A stretch of DNA of 64,000 bases from Penium margaritaceum (Eukaryota > Streptophyta > Zygnematophyceae > Desmidiales > Peniaceae), in the NCBI GenBank assembly GCA_023375785.1, contig SZWC01009414.1:34819-98818 (forward strand), given 5' to 3'. The notes under the pieces were generated by a model. That model ran no database searches. It saw nothing but the letters and a program-made list of their open reading frames with translations, and was not told where the DNA came from. The position numbers and the translations under genes were made by a program. Each line of letters begins with the position of its first letter. Position 1 is the first letter of the stretch. Positions 49,996 to 61,655 of the stretch are shown piece after piece.

Positions 49996-51383
49996 TTGGT
50001 GCTGTCACAGTTTATCACAGTGGATCTACCCGATTTTCATCACAGACAATCACAATTCTCTGAGGTAGCTTTGTAGAAAAGGCGCTCACCATACCTCGAT
50101 GTTTGAATGGTTGCAGGCTATGGTAGCTTATTTTTCAGGTTATTGCCTGAGCTGTAGCAACTTGTAAAAACTGCCCTTTGTCGCGTAGATTCTTTTTATT
50201 AAAGTTTGTCTCTCCAACTTTCACTTATTTGTTTGATTTGTCTTTATGTAGATTATGACATTGTCAAAGTGAGCCACGTCATTGTATACACAATGTCACT
50301 TCAGTTTCAGGAGTATGAAAAAAAGGTAAAGATGTGTACGTGACATGAAAACGAATTATCTCACAACGATGCTGAATGGACTTGGACTCGGAAAAGTGGA
50401 CGCTATGTGGTCAAGAAAATGGTGCAGTTTTGCGCAATGCCTTAGCCAACATGTCCTAGTTGTGGGATACCACGTTGTCAGATTAGTTCTTGATCAAGTA
50501 GATTTCTACAAAAAAAATGGAATACTTGAACCGCCAGTGCAGATTCACGTTCCTATCAGACGGGGTGCTTGCAATCAAAATCATGCAATTCAGAGTGATT
50601 CGCAAAGATCCTATGTGTGATTCCACCTGTCTATTGCTAATTTTACTAGACGATCATAGGATACATAAATTATCAGAGAGAAGTTCCTGCCTTTCAAATG
50701 TCCAAAAATATTAGCACAACAGAGTATCTTGTCCGTAGATCGTACTGTATCAATGTGCACGAAGGGCAGTTCACTGTCCTTTGTCCACTGTCCTCTGTCT
50801 CTGTCCTTTAGGCAATACATTTAAGGACAGTGGACTCATTCATCAAGTGCATCACAAACCCATGTGCATAGAAAAATTCACTTTTCCATCGTAAAATCCT
50901 TTTTTTCATGCCTTCTCTTATTGCATGTTGTATTACCGGATGGAAAAACATCAGGTTTTTTGCATGGTACATGAGTGCAAACTCCACCAACGTCTTCATC
51001 AGTAAGAAGACGGTAAACGTTTATTTGTTAATTGACAGCAAGAGGTGAAAATACCTCAAGTCACAATTATCCTATAGAATTAGCTCAACGTGTGACCGTT
51101 TTGGGCATGTGGACATTAGGGCCCTCGTTTAGCATGCCAATCAATTAGACAGCCCATTTCACTTGTCAGCTAAGTAGAGGGCCTCAACATTTGATATCGT
51201 CAATGATAGAGCCCTACCGGAAGATTTTAGAAACAAAAGGAACTTTCGATTACTTGCCACGTGTCATGAGCACGAGCCAGGCCACATCAAAGACAAACCC
51301 ACGCCCCCTGACTCTCCATAGCAGGCGACGAATAATGACGTGAACAAATCATATCTATCTTCACCGATTGGGCTAAATTTAGG
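49996..51383. other. No gene seen; AT-rich, probably decayed retroelement sequence
   Basis: No conserved coding segment, RNA gene or clear repeat boundary was recognised; the longest open frames are under 95 codons and match nothing nearby. Confidence 0.4.
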
Positions 51384-51944
51384 ATGCCTCTTTCACAAAA
51401 TCCAGCTTCATTGTCAAGCAAAGTCATTTGCTCTGGCTTGATTCATATGATCGTATGCACCAATCATAGAACAACGATGACTATAAATGGAAACGACCAA
51501 TTCCCAGACCCACACTGCGGAAAGACTACTAGTAATGGCAATGAGCCATGGACCTGCACACTAACTGGCTATCTTAACTTGCAAAGCTCTCCAACAGGCA
51601 CTCGTGTTAATCGCCTCCCAGATGTGGACTTCGGCAATCTGATCCTTGAATTCGTTGAAAGGGCGGGTTCAATATACATGTGTTCCAATAATTTGACGAA
51701 TGCCTCCGGATCAAAGCCTGGCGACCAAACTCTGACAGCGCCACGTGTAGTATTTGCGACAAAACCGGCTCTTGATCGAGGGCATATCTGGCAAAATTAC
51801 GATATGCGCCCTCGACACGTGCCATTTGCGCTCGCACCTGAATGTGCCAAAGTCCTGTTTGACCTCGTTGCTGGGCTATGCCGAGTGACGAGGTCGAACG
51901 GTATCCTGTTTGACGTAGTCAAAGGGTCCAGCTTTAACTTGTAA
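51384..51944 (+). CDS. Hypothetical 186-codon open frame
   Basis: ATG-initiated, fully open, with ordinary mixed composition: Cys in pairs (HMIVCTNH, WTCTLTGYLN, MCSNNLTN) and a C-terminal ALAPECAKVLFDLVAGLC-like segment. I do not recognise a family, and it shows no signal peptide or membrane segment. It lies in a retroelement-dense region, so it may be chance or a decayed element part. No codon-level evidence is available from a second copy. Confidence 0.2.
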   Translation: MPLSQNPASLSSKVICSGLIHMIVCTNHRTTMTINGNDQFPDPHCGKTTSNGNEPWTCTLTGYLNLQSSPTGTRVNRLPDVDFGNLILEFVERAGSIYMCSNNLTNASGSKPGDQTLTAPRVVFATKPALDRGHIWQNYDMRPRHVPFALAPECAKVLFDLVAGLCRVTRSNGILFDVVKGSSFNL

Positions 51945-52479
51945 TTCAAAGATAAATTTGGACCCTCAACCCTTAAGTTCGATGTAATAGAGCACTAATT
52001 GTTTTTGTGATCCTTCAAATTCATTGAACAAAAAAACGTTTCAAATTCGTTCACTTCAAAATACATTAATGTCAAATTTAAAGAAAACTGGGGTAGTCCG
52101 CTGTTGAATTGAATCTGTTGTAAGGCTAGCTCCGAGGTTGGAGTATTCCTCAAAGAGTTGAAAAAGTATTTTTTATTATCTCCCCAACTCCACCCAGTAG
52201 TTCTAAGAGTGACATCAGAAGGAGGACCTGACACTCGCGTATAGTCTTTTACAAACCGGCGGCAGTAGTTATGCAATCCCAAAGACACCTGTTTATCCCA
52301 AACTTTGGTCAGCGTTGGCCAATTAGCAGCCACCTCCACTTACTTTGGGTCCATTGTAATTCGTCCGCTGCCAGTAATGTAAAAAACAAAACTGGATCGG
52401 ATGGTAATAAAAGTCGCACATCAAGTTTTTTACACAATTTGTCTCTTTGTAAAATCTTGAGACATTTTCCGGATGTCTG
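51945..52479. other. No gene seen
   Basis: AT-rich sequence between the 186-codon open frame and Gypsy-D. The short open frames show nothing recognisable. Confidence 0.4.
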
Positions 52480-55460
52480 TTATGCTACTCCAAGGTGAAA
52501 TAGTAGAGGAGGATGTGGTGAATGCACGTGAGGATTAAAGCAGCAAAAAAAAGCCAGAAAAATATTGTTCATTGCCACCATACATGTCGTATGGCCATTG
52601 GTGACTCCAAACGGCATAATCATCTCCTCAAAGTTCCTATATCTGGTGCAAAACGCCTTCTTCTTGCGTTCCTTATCGGATACATGCATATCTAGCTACT
52701 TTTTGAGTCTGTTCAGCTCAAGATCGTTCATGCAATAGATCCCTTCCACTCGTGATTTGTTGTTCGGCTTCAGCTACATCTGGAGGTTGACGATTTTTTG
52801 TGGAGGTAACTCTAAAGAAAATTCAGTAGGATAAGGCCCTTTGAACTCACCAACAATTGTTGAAAAATTGTTAGGTTTCATGGAAAAGTGGTTGGGTCTA
52901 GCTTTGTGACCTTTTCCCTTTCCCTCATCTCCAAATGGACTAGTCACGCTTGTGCTCAATGTCGGAGATGTTGTGCGGCCATGTCCAGTAAAATCAGCAT
53001 ACATTTTGCGACTGCTATAACTTCCTTTGCTGCTTCCACCTATACTGCTGCCCATAACCGATCTTGTGGGATGGGTCACTCGATCAAAAGCTGATGTTTT
53101 TTCTTGCCATTCACACTGATGTTGAATGCTTCGATGCTTCATTCTACTTGCGGATTATGTCGCTCCAAGAAATTTCATCCAATGATGATTTTGTGGTGGC
53201 TCATTACAAAAGTTCTCGAGAGCATTATGTTGTGCAGATCTTTGATCAATCAGAGGGGCTCAGAAAGTTGAGGGATTGGCAGCTGTCTGTTGATGCATTT
53301 TCCTTCAAACAACCCTGGTATGGAATGAAAATGCAACTTTTGAACCATGTCCTTTCTCACAGAGTTGTGTGAAGCTCATCCATCTTGTGATGCTCCTACC
53401 GCTTGATGAATTTTATAACCACCTCCGTTGTTCTTGTATCAGTATCATTGGTTGGTCTTCTTCTTATCCCTCCTCGAACATTGTCCTCTCAGGAACCCTC
53501 GTCTTCGGCCATATGAGTCGCTCAGATTGGCAATCGGTCGGCGAATGTTTCTCTGGCTAGACAGGAGTGCCGTTGCACCAGATGTTTCTTGGGTACATTC
53601 AAGTCCAGCACATCCATTGATCACGTTCATCGATGTTGTGGATCTCCATTGAAGATGAGGTTTCCATCGATTGTAATTTCCCTCTGCCATAACATGAATT
53701 GTGGCCTCGGGGTCGTTAGGCATTGTAGTCGACACTGTCGATGCAATTGGCTACTATGATCATTTGCAGATCATCTTCTTAGATTTTGAACATGGCAATT
53801 TCTTGCTGAGTGTCACATTTGAAGCTGTCTTTGTAGAAGGATCAGAGTTTTTTGGGGACGAGGTCACTACTGGTGACAAATTTGCGAGAACATCATGTAT
53901 ATTTTTTCACATTGGAGTACGAAAACAGCTGTTAAAGCTTGTAACACATGTTAGATTTATCGTTCAAATTTCCAAAGCATATGAGTATAGCGTGCGCAAA
54001 GCCCATCCAATTCTACAGTGGAGTCATAGAGTGGTACCACATTGGATTTATCTCCTTGAGAGGTGGAACGCCTAAGGTCAATGATGAGAGAGCGTTCTTG
54101 TGAGCCGTTGATCAAGCTGCGCTTGTATCCTACTGTCATTGGATGGTCTTTAGATTGGACCAACAACTTAAAGCCGTGCCACGTAAACGTAAATCCACAG
54201 TTTCTTTTTTTTGGTCATTGTTGACCCCAGCAATGGTAATGTACAATTTCAAACTTACGAACCACATCATGAACGTCGGTACTTTGGAGTTTGTACATTC
54301 GAACAACTCTAGAAGTTCTGGTAAAAGAAATCAGTCAGTATTGCTTCCTATGTGTGCACATTCCAAAGCTCCTCCATCACCGCATTGAGTTGTTGGAGGA
54401 AGCAGGTGTTGATGCTCTTGAGTCGCAACAGCTTGTGGTATGGATCTCTTTTTATACAAGCCTGTTGGCCAGTGTCTCCCATTGTGCAAAATGATGACCC
54501 GGCAGGCAATGGTTGGAGCAAGGGTTTGTCAAACCTGAGGGGTCCGTCACTGGGTTGGCCGTCAGAGTATCCCATGATGCACCATTCACCACAGAATTTT
54601 CCACTGTTTCCTGGCTCACCGCGAGAACGTCCTTGATCCCGTGCTTCTGATCCTCCATCAACGAAGTCTTTGCCCGCTACCGCTGCTTTTCGACAGGTGT
54701 GCTCCATGCGTTCACCATTGTCTTTGCGAGAATGTAACTTCCGAATGGTGTAGATATGCTGAAGACTCATGTGAGGTTGTCGCCTTGTAAGTTATGTGTC
54801 AACTTCCCTTCGAGGGCTGCTGTGCTCTTATGCAAAGTATTTTGTCGAGCGGAATGTAGATGGTTCATAGGAATGAGGTGTGGAGTAAAACATGATCAGA
54901 GGAATTGGGTTGATTGGATACTTTGTCTCGAGTAGTAAGTATACTTGGATTACAGTGTTGAAAATTTCAAGCTCATGTATAACATAGAGCGAAACAAAAT
55001 GAGGCACATGTTGGATCTTGGACGCTCAAGCTGAGCGATGTGTGCAACATTGCATTGTGAGTGTTCCCTTAAAGAAAATCCACCGAGAAGTCAGGGAGGT
55101 TTGAGAACATTGAGGTGCGGATGTATGAAAGTCTAGCGTCATCAAGAAGTCAACCGAACACTATCAAACTATCAATATGGTTCATTAAACTTCTTTCGAA
55201 CCTTCTAGACATTGGTTGAAGGTGTCAGTACCTTTGGAAGCAGAACGCCGGAATTTGGGGAATGTGGCAAAATGCCCTAAGTAGGACGGGGTGAAAATCT
55301 TGAGGTCGTTGCATGGTGGGCCATGAATGTAAGGACAGAAATGTCCACTTGCATTTTTTTGGGACTCATGTACGTCTGTAAAACAAAATGGATGTAAATG
55401 TCTCTCCTCGTATGCTTCCCTAACGCCGAGCTTTTGAACGGTGAAGTTTTTCTGCACACA
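52480..55460 (-). mobile_element. Gypsy-D: minus-strand relic of the Gypsy-B family
   Basis: Element order on the minus strand: LTR about 55,460-54,840; leader and gag region about 54,840-53,450 (LLRLKSINTCFLQQLNAVME matches the Gypsy-B leader); protease-to-RT linker about 53,140-52,770; reverse transcriptase piece about 52,690-52,560 (MIMPFGVTNGHTTCMVAMNN). Nothing of the element is seen beyond RT. Its leader aligns with both sides of the Gypsy-A insertion point in Gypsy-B. Heavily broken; old. Confidence 0.75.
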
Positions 55461-55859
55461 AAAATTTATGCATAATCTTTAGAGCATGTTAGCTCTGACA
55501 GAATACCATAAAGAATGAAGAATAAAACAGAACATTCACGGTCAAATTATTACCTCTAGCACCACCAATAAACCATACCAAATAACTTTACAACATAGAA
55601 AAATTGGATGGCCTAGGCATCCAAATGCATGTCCAGCCCTTCAAGTCGGCTTGCAACTTGAAACAACATAACAAAGTTTGGGATTCCAATGGATCAGGAA
55701 TTAGACAGGCTCGATGTTTTGTGACCTTTGAGTGACGCATCATCTTGCATAAGGACAGAGAAAAAAACAGGATTATCTGGCCATTTCACCCAAAAAAATA
55801 GAAGGAACGTTTTGATCTTTGGGTTCACCTGCTTGTAAATGAATTCAGTGGTTTTCTAC
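55461..55859. other. No gene seen between two LTR copies
   Basis: AT-rich, no coding similarity. It may be LTR or leader sequence too diverged to align by eye. Confidence 0.4.
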
Positions 55860-56550
55860 TGTGCTACATTGAGCACAATGTGGATGGTTCACAAGGATGA
55901 TGTGTGGAGAAGAAGAGAATTCAAGGAATTGAGGATATTAGATAAATGATTTCTAAAGGAAAATGTACTACAATGACAAGTATCCGAGGTGTCGAGCACA
56001 CACATACAAAATCAGAAAACATAATGAGGCATACTTAGGGTCTTGGATGCTTGAGTCAAGTGACACATGCAACGTCACATCCTGAGTAGTCAATTTGTGC
56101 ACTCCAGAGAGAGGTTGGTGGGATTTCAAGAATACGGAGGCCCATTTTTCTGTATTGCCATCATCATCAAGAGTTTGACCAAAAGGTATCGATATTGTTC
56201 ATGATGATTCTTTCAACATTGTTAGAAAGTGGTCAAAGGTGTCGGGACCTTCTGAAAGGAACACCAGAGGTCGGGGCATAAGTACACAATGCCTTCTGCT
56301 TGTCAGCGTGAAAATCCTCAGATGGACGCGTACTGGACAGTGAATGTAATGAGAGAAATATTGCCTCAAGAAGTTGAGGAACTATTGTGCATAACAGACG
56401 TAAGAATTTATTCCCTTTCAACCATGGATTCCCAAAGCATTGCAAGATGCAATTCGATGCGGCTAAAGTAACCATGAATCTCATGATCAAAGTCTCAGAG
56501 GTTTTTTGGAGGGCTTTGTGTCATTATGTGAAGCATTGTAGCCTTCCCAC
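55860..56550 (-). repeat. Gypsy-B family LTR fragment
   Basis: Reverse complement shares the order of landmarks of the 23,560-24,158 LTR (GCTCAAG-type segment, TGTGTGCTCGACACC, CTCATTACATTCACTG). A second inverted LTR copy, after the one at 54,840-55,460. Confidence 0.65.
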
Positions 56551-56879
56551 TGGAACAGATACTCCTGGACGTTTCCACAGCAGCAGTGTCTCAAGATACT
56601 TTTAACTGTGTACTCCATGTGCTCCCATGCTTTGACGGGAGGTGGTGGTGGCACGCCTCTTCCGGGAAAGTTTGTACAGGGGTCCAAATAGAGATTTCAT
56701 CTGCAAATTTAGAACAAAGGGTGGATTGCCATGCCCATGTCAAGGACAGAGAACTTGTCAAAGAAGTTTATGATTTACCCTGCTATCTCTGAAAATTCAT
56801 TGGGTAGTTATGCAAGTGAGATTGGACTGAGGCACTAGCACCCGAGCATAGTTTTGGGAATTCCGCGTCGTGCGGTTCC

Positions 56880-57045
56880 GACTGTGGCGTGACCCTCTCG
56901 TGTGGTTCATGTCTTTTGTTTTCTGTGAATCTGAGACTAAGCATTAGCTTTCTTGTCGCCTCATGCTATGTGAACAGGAAATTAGAGACAGTCCGTTTGC
57001 AAAGGGAATAATGCAATTTTGTGTTAGTTTTTTGACATGACAGTC
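56880..57045 (-). repeat. Copia-2/3 family LTR fragment
   Basis: GAATCTGAGACTAAGC through GGGAATAATGCAATTTTG matches 46,800-46,910 of the Copia-3 LTR in the same orientation. Confidence 0.75.
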
Positions 57046-57089
57046 TCTTTAAAGGTTACGGTTTTGATTCGGTGTTCTGATCTAATGAG

Positions 57090-57450
57090 CATTCAACGAC
57101 AGGATAGTGGTGGAGTCTGATCTACAATTCACGAGCGTGTTCTGACATTGTCGACGGCAGGCGTACTACCTCTCGAGAAACAAGTTCAATGAGAAGTTCA
57201 ACGCACTGTACAAACTGCAGCGGATTTTTCAGTGTGACAGGTTACACATGACATCTTTGCAAAATCATCACCGGTCAACATTGCCCTAAAAAAATTCACT
57301 ACAACAAAAGTCAATAATATGATAATTGGTAGTAAAAGACAATATTCGACATCCAAGCAGACCTTCTGTGAATGATCACAGCAGCCGAAAGAAGCCACAG
57401 TGCCAATACCAATGCTCTGATCCAAGAATCCAATTGCTGGAAGCCACAAA
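57090..57450 (+). mobile_element. Gypsy-B family gag fragment
   Basis: GTGGTGGAGTCTGATCTAC through GCGTACTACCTCTCGAG parallels 42,780-42,960 of Gypsy-B gag. The segment with CTTCTGTGAATGATCACAG parallels 43,170. Fossil fragment. Confidence 0.6.
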
Positions 57451-57831
57451 AGCACAACATTTACCATGGCAGGAGGTCTGTGTGGCAGAGACCTTGAATG
57501 TCATGAAAGTTGACGCCGTCCAACAGCGAGGTGATTGGCTCAGCTAGAAAAGTGAAAATCCCATTGTTCAATATTCTAGGAGATTGTCATCAACTGCAAT
57601 AGCATAGCAAGAAAGGGAGGAAGTATTAGAAAAAGTCAGAGGATTCAAGAACCAGCAGAAGACAAGAGCAGATGGAGAAGCTCCTGTTCAAGTGGAAAGA
57701 CTTTCACTGACCGTCGCCTATATGAACAGCTCCCAACACCAGAAATGAGGGCACCTGAGATCGCAAAATTTGATGAGGAATAAGAAGGGCGACCAATGGG
57801 TAACACTTCTGAAGATGCACCTTCAAGCGGT
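57451..57831. other. No gene seen
   Basis: Sequence between the gag fragment and the hexamer leader. No conserved segment recognised; possibly further decayed gypsy sequence. Confidence 0.35.
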
Positions 57832-58352
57832 AATTGTAAAGTAGAGTCACACCGATGCACGACATTCAGGCACGTAGTGACAAATACGGTCACATGCACA
57901 TTCATATTGCCATTCACATTCACATTCACATTCATATTCACATTCACATTCACATTCACATTCTCATTCACATTCACATTCACATTTACGTTCACATTCA
58001 GTTTCACATTCACATTGACATTCACATACACATTCACATTCACATTTACATTCACATTCACATTCACATGCAAAGCAACATTCACAGTCACATTCACATT
58101 CACATTCACATGGACATTCACGTTCACATTCACATTCACATTTACATTCACATTCACGTTCACATTCACGTTCACATGCACATTCCCGTTCATGTTCACA
58201 TTCACATTCACATTCACATTCACATTCACATTTACATTCACATTCAAATTCACGTTCACATTCACATTCACATTCACATTCACATTCACATTCACATTCA
58301 CATTCACATTCACATTCACATTCACATTCACATTCCCATTCACAAGCAAATT
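57832..58352. repeat. Leader plus (TTCACA)n hexamer array
   Basis: The leader GTAAAGTAGAGTCAC to CATTCATATTGCCATTCAC (57,835-57,920) is followed by about 70 ACATTC hexamers with scattered variants, purest at 58,255-58,330. The leader matches 19,396-19,480 in the same orientation. Asn-Val, Thr-Phe and Ile-His open frames are by-products. Confidence 0.93.
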
Positions 58353-58494
58353 CATACCCGAGATAAAGTGAGAGGCTTTGGCGACGGCGGTGCTGGAGAC
58401 GGCAGTGGTGCTGACGGCGTTGGTACGGACGAAGGTGGTGTCTGCCGCCAACGACAATGAGGGAGGAACGTTGCCCCTTCCGCCCTCTGCAGTG

Positions 58495-58620
58495 AAATCG
58501 CTGCCGCTGCTACTGCTGCTGCTTCTGCCGCTGCTTCCGCTACTTCCGCTGCTATTGCTGCCGCTGCTGCTACGGCTTCAGCTGCTGCTCCTCCTACTCC
58601 TGCTGCGTGGCAGCAGCCAC
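58495..58620. repeat. GCT/CTG-rich trinucleotide repeat
   Basis: Imperfect CTGCTGCTTCTGCCGCT units; a related GCTGCT-rich stretch recurs at 58,920-58,965. Confidence 0.85.
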
Positions 58621-59189
58621 AGAATATGTTCGGGTTGCGCTGGTCGTCACAGATGCCCTGCCACGCAAATGTTGCGTTGGCGAGTTTTGCTGCTGTTGCA
58701 GGGTGCTACCGCCATTGCTGATTGTGGTCAGGGCTGGCAGGTGCAAATGGAGCTGAGCTGAGCCTATGGCTGCGCGCAGGTGCAGGTGCGTGAGGAGAAA
58801 ACCGACGAGCTAGACCAAAGCGAGCTGGTAGGGCGCTTTTTTTTTGCGGCTGGTAGGGGTCGCAGCAATAGCCTCTGGTCATTGGTTTAGCGGCGGCGGG
58901 AGAAGCCGCTGGTTTGTTTGTTGTTGCTGCTTCCGCGGCTGCTGCCGCTGCTTCTTCTGTTGCACTAGCAGTCGCGCCATTGATGCGGGATCCTTGCAGA
59001 GAGGTTGGCATCACTGGCAGGCCCAACTGTCAAATTCCAGAGGCAGGAAATGGCAGGTCACAGCATTCAGAGAACGAGAACGAAACATGAAAAGAACGGG
59101 AACAAGAATGAGAGCAAGAGCGAGAGCGAGCCCACTCTCATCCTCTCGTTCACCTATTGCGCCCAGCCACGACTTACCGATAAGGTGAA
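58621..59189. other. No gene; low-complexity flank of the Harbinger element
   Basis: Ala/Thr or Arg/Ser low-complexity open frames only (for example 58,706-59,026 minus). A GAGCAAGAGCGAGAGC run lies near 59,110-59,130. Confidence 0.5.
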
Positions 59190-59248
59190 GGGTGCGTTTG
59201 GCATGCCATGATTTGTGGCATCGCACGACTAGGTGAGCGGAATCCGTG
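59190..59248 (+). repeat. Harbinger left terminal inverted repeat
   Basis: GGGTGCGTTTGGC, then GATTTGTGGCATCGCACGAC, then GGCGGAATCCGTG-like inner end. About nine in ten positions match the right repeat inverted. Confidence 0.88.
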
Positions 59249-59286
59249 CAGCTAAATGGATCCGTGTAGACGTAACTCGACATTTC

Positions 59287-59534
59287 TATTGGAATCGTTT
59301 GGCTCGCGCATCCTCCTGCTGTGCCTTGGTGATCAGTGGCCTTGTGTCAATGATGTGTCTGGAGGTAGCGGAGAAGCGTAGGCCAAGGTAGGTGTATTCG
59401 TCGGAGAGAGGGAGGTAGGATGCCGAGGGCAGCGTGGGAAGGCGAATGTAAAAGTCCCGTATAACCGTTGTGAATTGTCACACAAATACTCGGTAAGAGA
59501 GATGATCTCATTGACGGCTAGATTAGGACACAAG
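59287..59534 (+). repeat. 248-bp segment duplicated across the gap (copy 1)
   Basis: Appears identical to 59,669-59,916; the two copies sit directly on each side of the N run. Best explained as an unresolved contig overlap, not biological duplication. Confidence 0.9.
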
Positions 59535-59668
59535 NNNNNNNNNNNNNNNNNNNNNNNNNNNNNNNNNNNNNNNNNNNNNNNNNNNNNNNNNNNNNNNNNN
59601 NNNNNNNNNNNNNNNNNNNNNNNNNNNNNNNNNNNNNNNNNNNNNNNNNNNNNNNNNNNNNNNNNNNN
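59535..59668. other. Assembly gap, 134 N
   Basis: N run between two identical 248-bp copies; the real sequence probably has no gap and one copy. Confidence 0.95.
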
Positions 59669-59916
59669 TATTGGAATCGTTTGGCTCGCGCATCCTCCTG
59701 CTGTGCCTTGGTGATCAGTGGCCTTGTGTCAATGATGTGTCTGGAGGTAGCGGAGAAGCGTAGGCCAAGGTAGGTGTATTCGTCGGAGAGAGGGAGGTAG
59801 GATGCCGAGGGCAGCGTGGGAAGGCGAATGTAAAAGTCCCGTATAACCGTTGTGAATTGTCACACAAATACTCGGTAAGAGAGATGATCTCATTGACGGC
59901 TAGATTAGGACACAAG
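59669..59916 (+). repeat. 248-bp segment duplicated across the gap (copy 2)
   Basis: Starts TATTGGAATCGTTTGG and ends GATTAGGACACAAG, as copy 1 does. Confidence 0.9.
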
Positions 59917-60010
59917 TCAGCAAGATATTTACAAATATTTCAGTGAAACTTTTCACCGCGTCGCACAGCCAAGTGGGGGGAACAGCCTACCGCCAAAGAG
60001 ACAATACCTG

Positions 60011-61204
60011 GTGTGCCGCTTCATTCTCCACCCTTTTTCGGAAGTCCTGGACATCCTTGCCATCAACTTCAAAATTGACTTTAACAGCAGCCCACTCACC
60101 ATGCAGATTTCTGCCATGACCCGAGGTGCCACTTTTCTCGAGTGGTGGCAGGATATGGTCCAAGTCCTTTTGCCAATTCTGGCCCTCAACTTTCAAAAGC
60201 GTCTTGTACGATGTCAACGCACGCGTGGCACTGAATGGACGGAGATTCTTCTTCATGGGAGTGAGACACAACTATGTGAAGTGGCCCGGATGAAACGATC
60301 CGCCTTCAACAAGTTGTGTGGCCTTCTCACTCACAAGTGCCATTTTGGAACATCCAAAATGGGCATCACGGCCGTAGAACAAGTGCTCATTTTCATATCC
60401 GGTGTGGCACACGCCGACTCCAATCGTGTCGTACAACGCATTTTCCAGCATAGCGGCGAGACAATTCATCGCATCTTCTATGCGGTGCTCACAGCAAGTT
60501 TGTCACTACAAACAGACTACATTCGTTTGCCTACAATAGCCAAGGGCATGAAATGGGCGTCAAAGGACACTCTCAATGGTGACGCGTTTGACGGTTGTCT
60601 TGGTGCAATCGATGGAACGCACATCGAGGCTATTGTGCCAGAGAGTGACCAGAGCCGCTTTCGGGACAGCAAGACAGCCGTTTCGCAAAACTTCCTGGCA
60701 GCAGTGGGCCTAGATGGTCGCTTTGTCTACATCCTTGCTGGATGGGAGGGATCCGCGCACGACTCCAAGGTGTTGTGGAGTGCCTTTTCGAAAGGGTTGT
60801 CCATTCTTGAGGGGTGCTACTAACTCGTGGATTCGGGTTTTCCCTTCACCCATGGTCTACTTCCACCATACCACAGCACTCAGCACGACCTGAAAGAATG
60901 GCGAAGGGGTTTGCGATGCCCCCAGAATCCCCAAGAACTCTTCAACAAGCGTCACTCTGGAAAGAGGAGCATTGTGGAACGAGCGTTTGGGGTACTCAAG
61001 TCAAAGTTCAAGATTTTGAAGAAGATGCAACGCTTCCCATTCGACACACAAAGGGATGTCATCATTGCAACGTGTGTGCTATACAACTTCATGATGGTTC
61101 ACGATGGTCTGGCCTTTTGGGGGTGTACGCGAGGAGTCTTCTACATCAGCTTTCAAGGAAGTGGCTACTCCACAGATGGGAGAGGAAGTTGTTCCTACAC
61201 ATAG
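60011..61204 (+). pseudogene. Harbinger DDE transposase (DDE_Tnp_4), one premature stop
   Basis: Catalyses excision and insertion of the element. A single frame runs 60,011-61,204 with one stop, TAA at 60,821-60,823, in the sequence GCY-stop-LVDSGFP where relatives usually read YYLVDAGYP. Catalytic residues are in place: Asp in LGAIDGTH (60,611), Asp in GWEGSAHDSKV (60,761), Glu in RSIVERAFGVLKSKF (60,977). Upstream is the usual helix-turn-helix-like region (EVARMKRSAFNKLCGLL). Without the stop the frame covers about 397 codons, near the family's usual 380-450. The first ATG is at 60,101; an earlier exon may exist before 60,011, where the frame begins without ATG. The C-terminal 25 residues after VLYNFMMVHDG are not family-like and may be read-through into an intron. 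Confidence 0.9.
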
Positions 61205-61655
61205 CCAAGAGCTATATGGGGTTGCTTTATCGACAGAACAATGTCGCTTGCTCGAGGAAAGGAGGTGGGACATTGCAAGGGCATTGTTCAATGCATAGCC
61301 AGGACGCTCCTATGATGCACCTGTGGAGTATTTTCTGCAATGCTGAAGTCATAATAAACACGTTTTCTGGTTGAACATTATACAAATCCACATATCTAAT
61401 CCACACTCTCCAAGATGCATGTTGCATTGAAGCTATTTTCTGAAGCAAAATTTCTAGGGCATGGTTTTCTTTTCTCTGCTAGGCTCTGGATTGCAAGCAT
61501 GCGTGTGAAAGTAGAGGAAGGCTCGAAAGAATGCAATGAATGCCTCACGCAAGCAAAGGAGGATTGATGAACTTTTAAGTGAACATTGCAAAGACCACTT
61601 TCTCATCGCACTCACACACAGCATCGCTCACACACACATGATCTTGCTAGCAATC

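Noticed and set aside
57645-58457. Asn-Val, Thr-Phe and Ile-His frames of 190-270 codons
   Set aside because: Produced by TTCACA hexamers; no conserved non-repeat islands.
58706-59026. 106-codon minus frame
   Set aside because: Ala/Thr low complexity from GCT-type repeats; no conserved islands.
59287-59916. Biological tandem duplication inside Harbinger
   Set aside because: The copies appear identical and abut an N run; an unresolved contig overlap is simpler.
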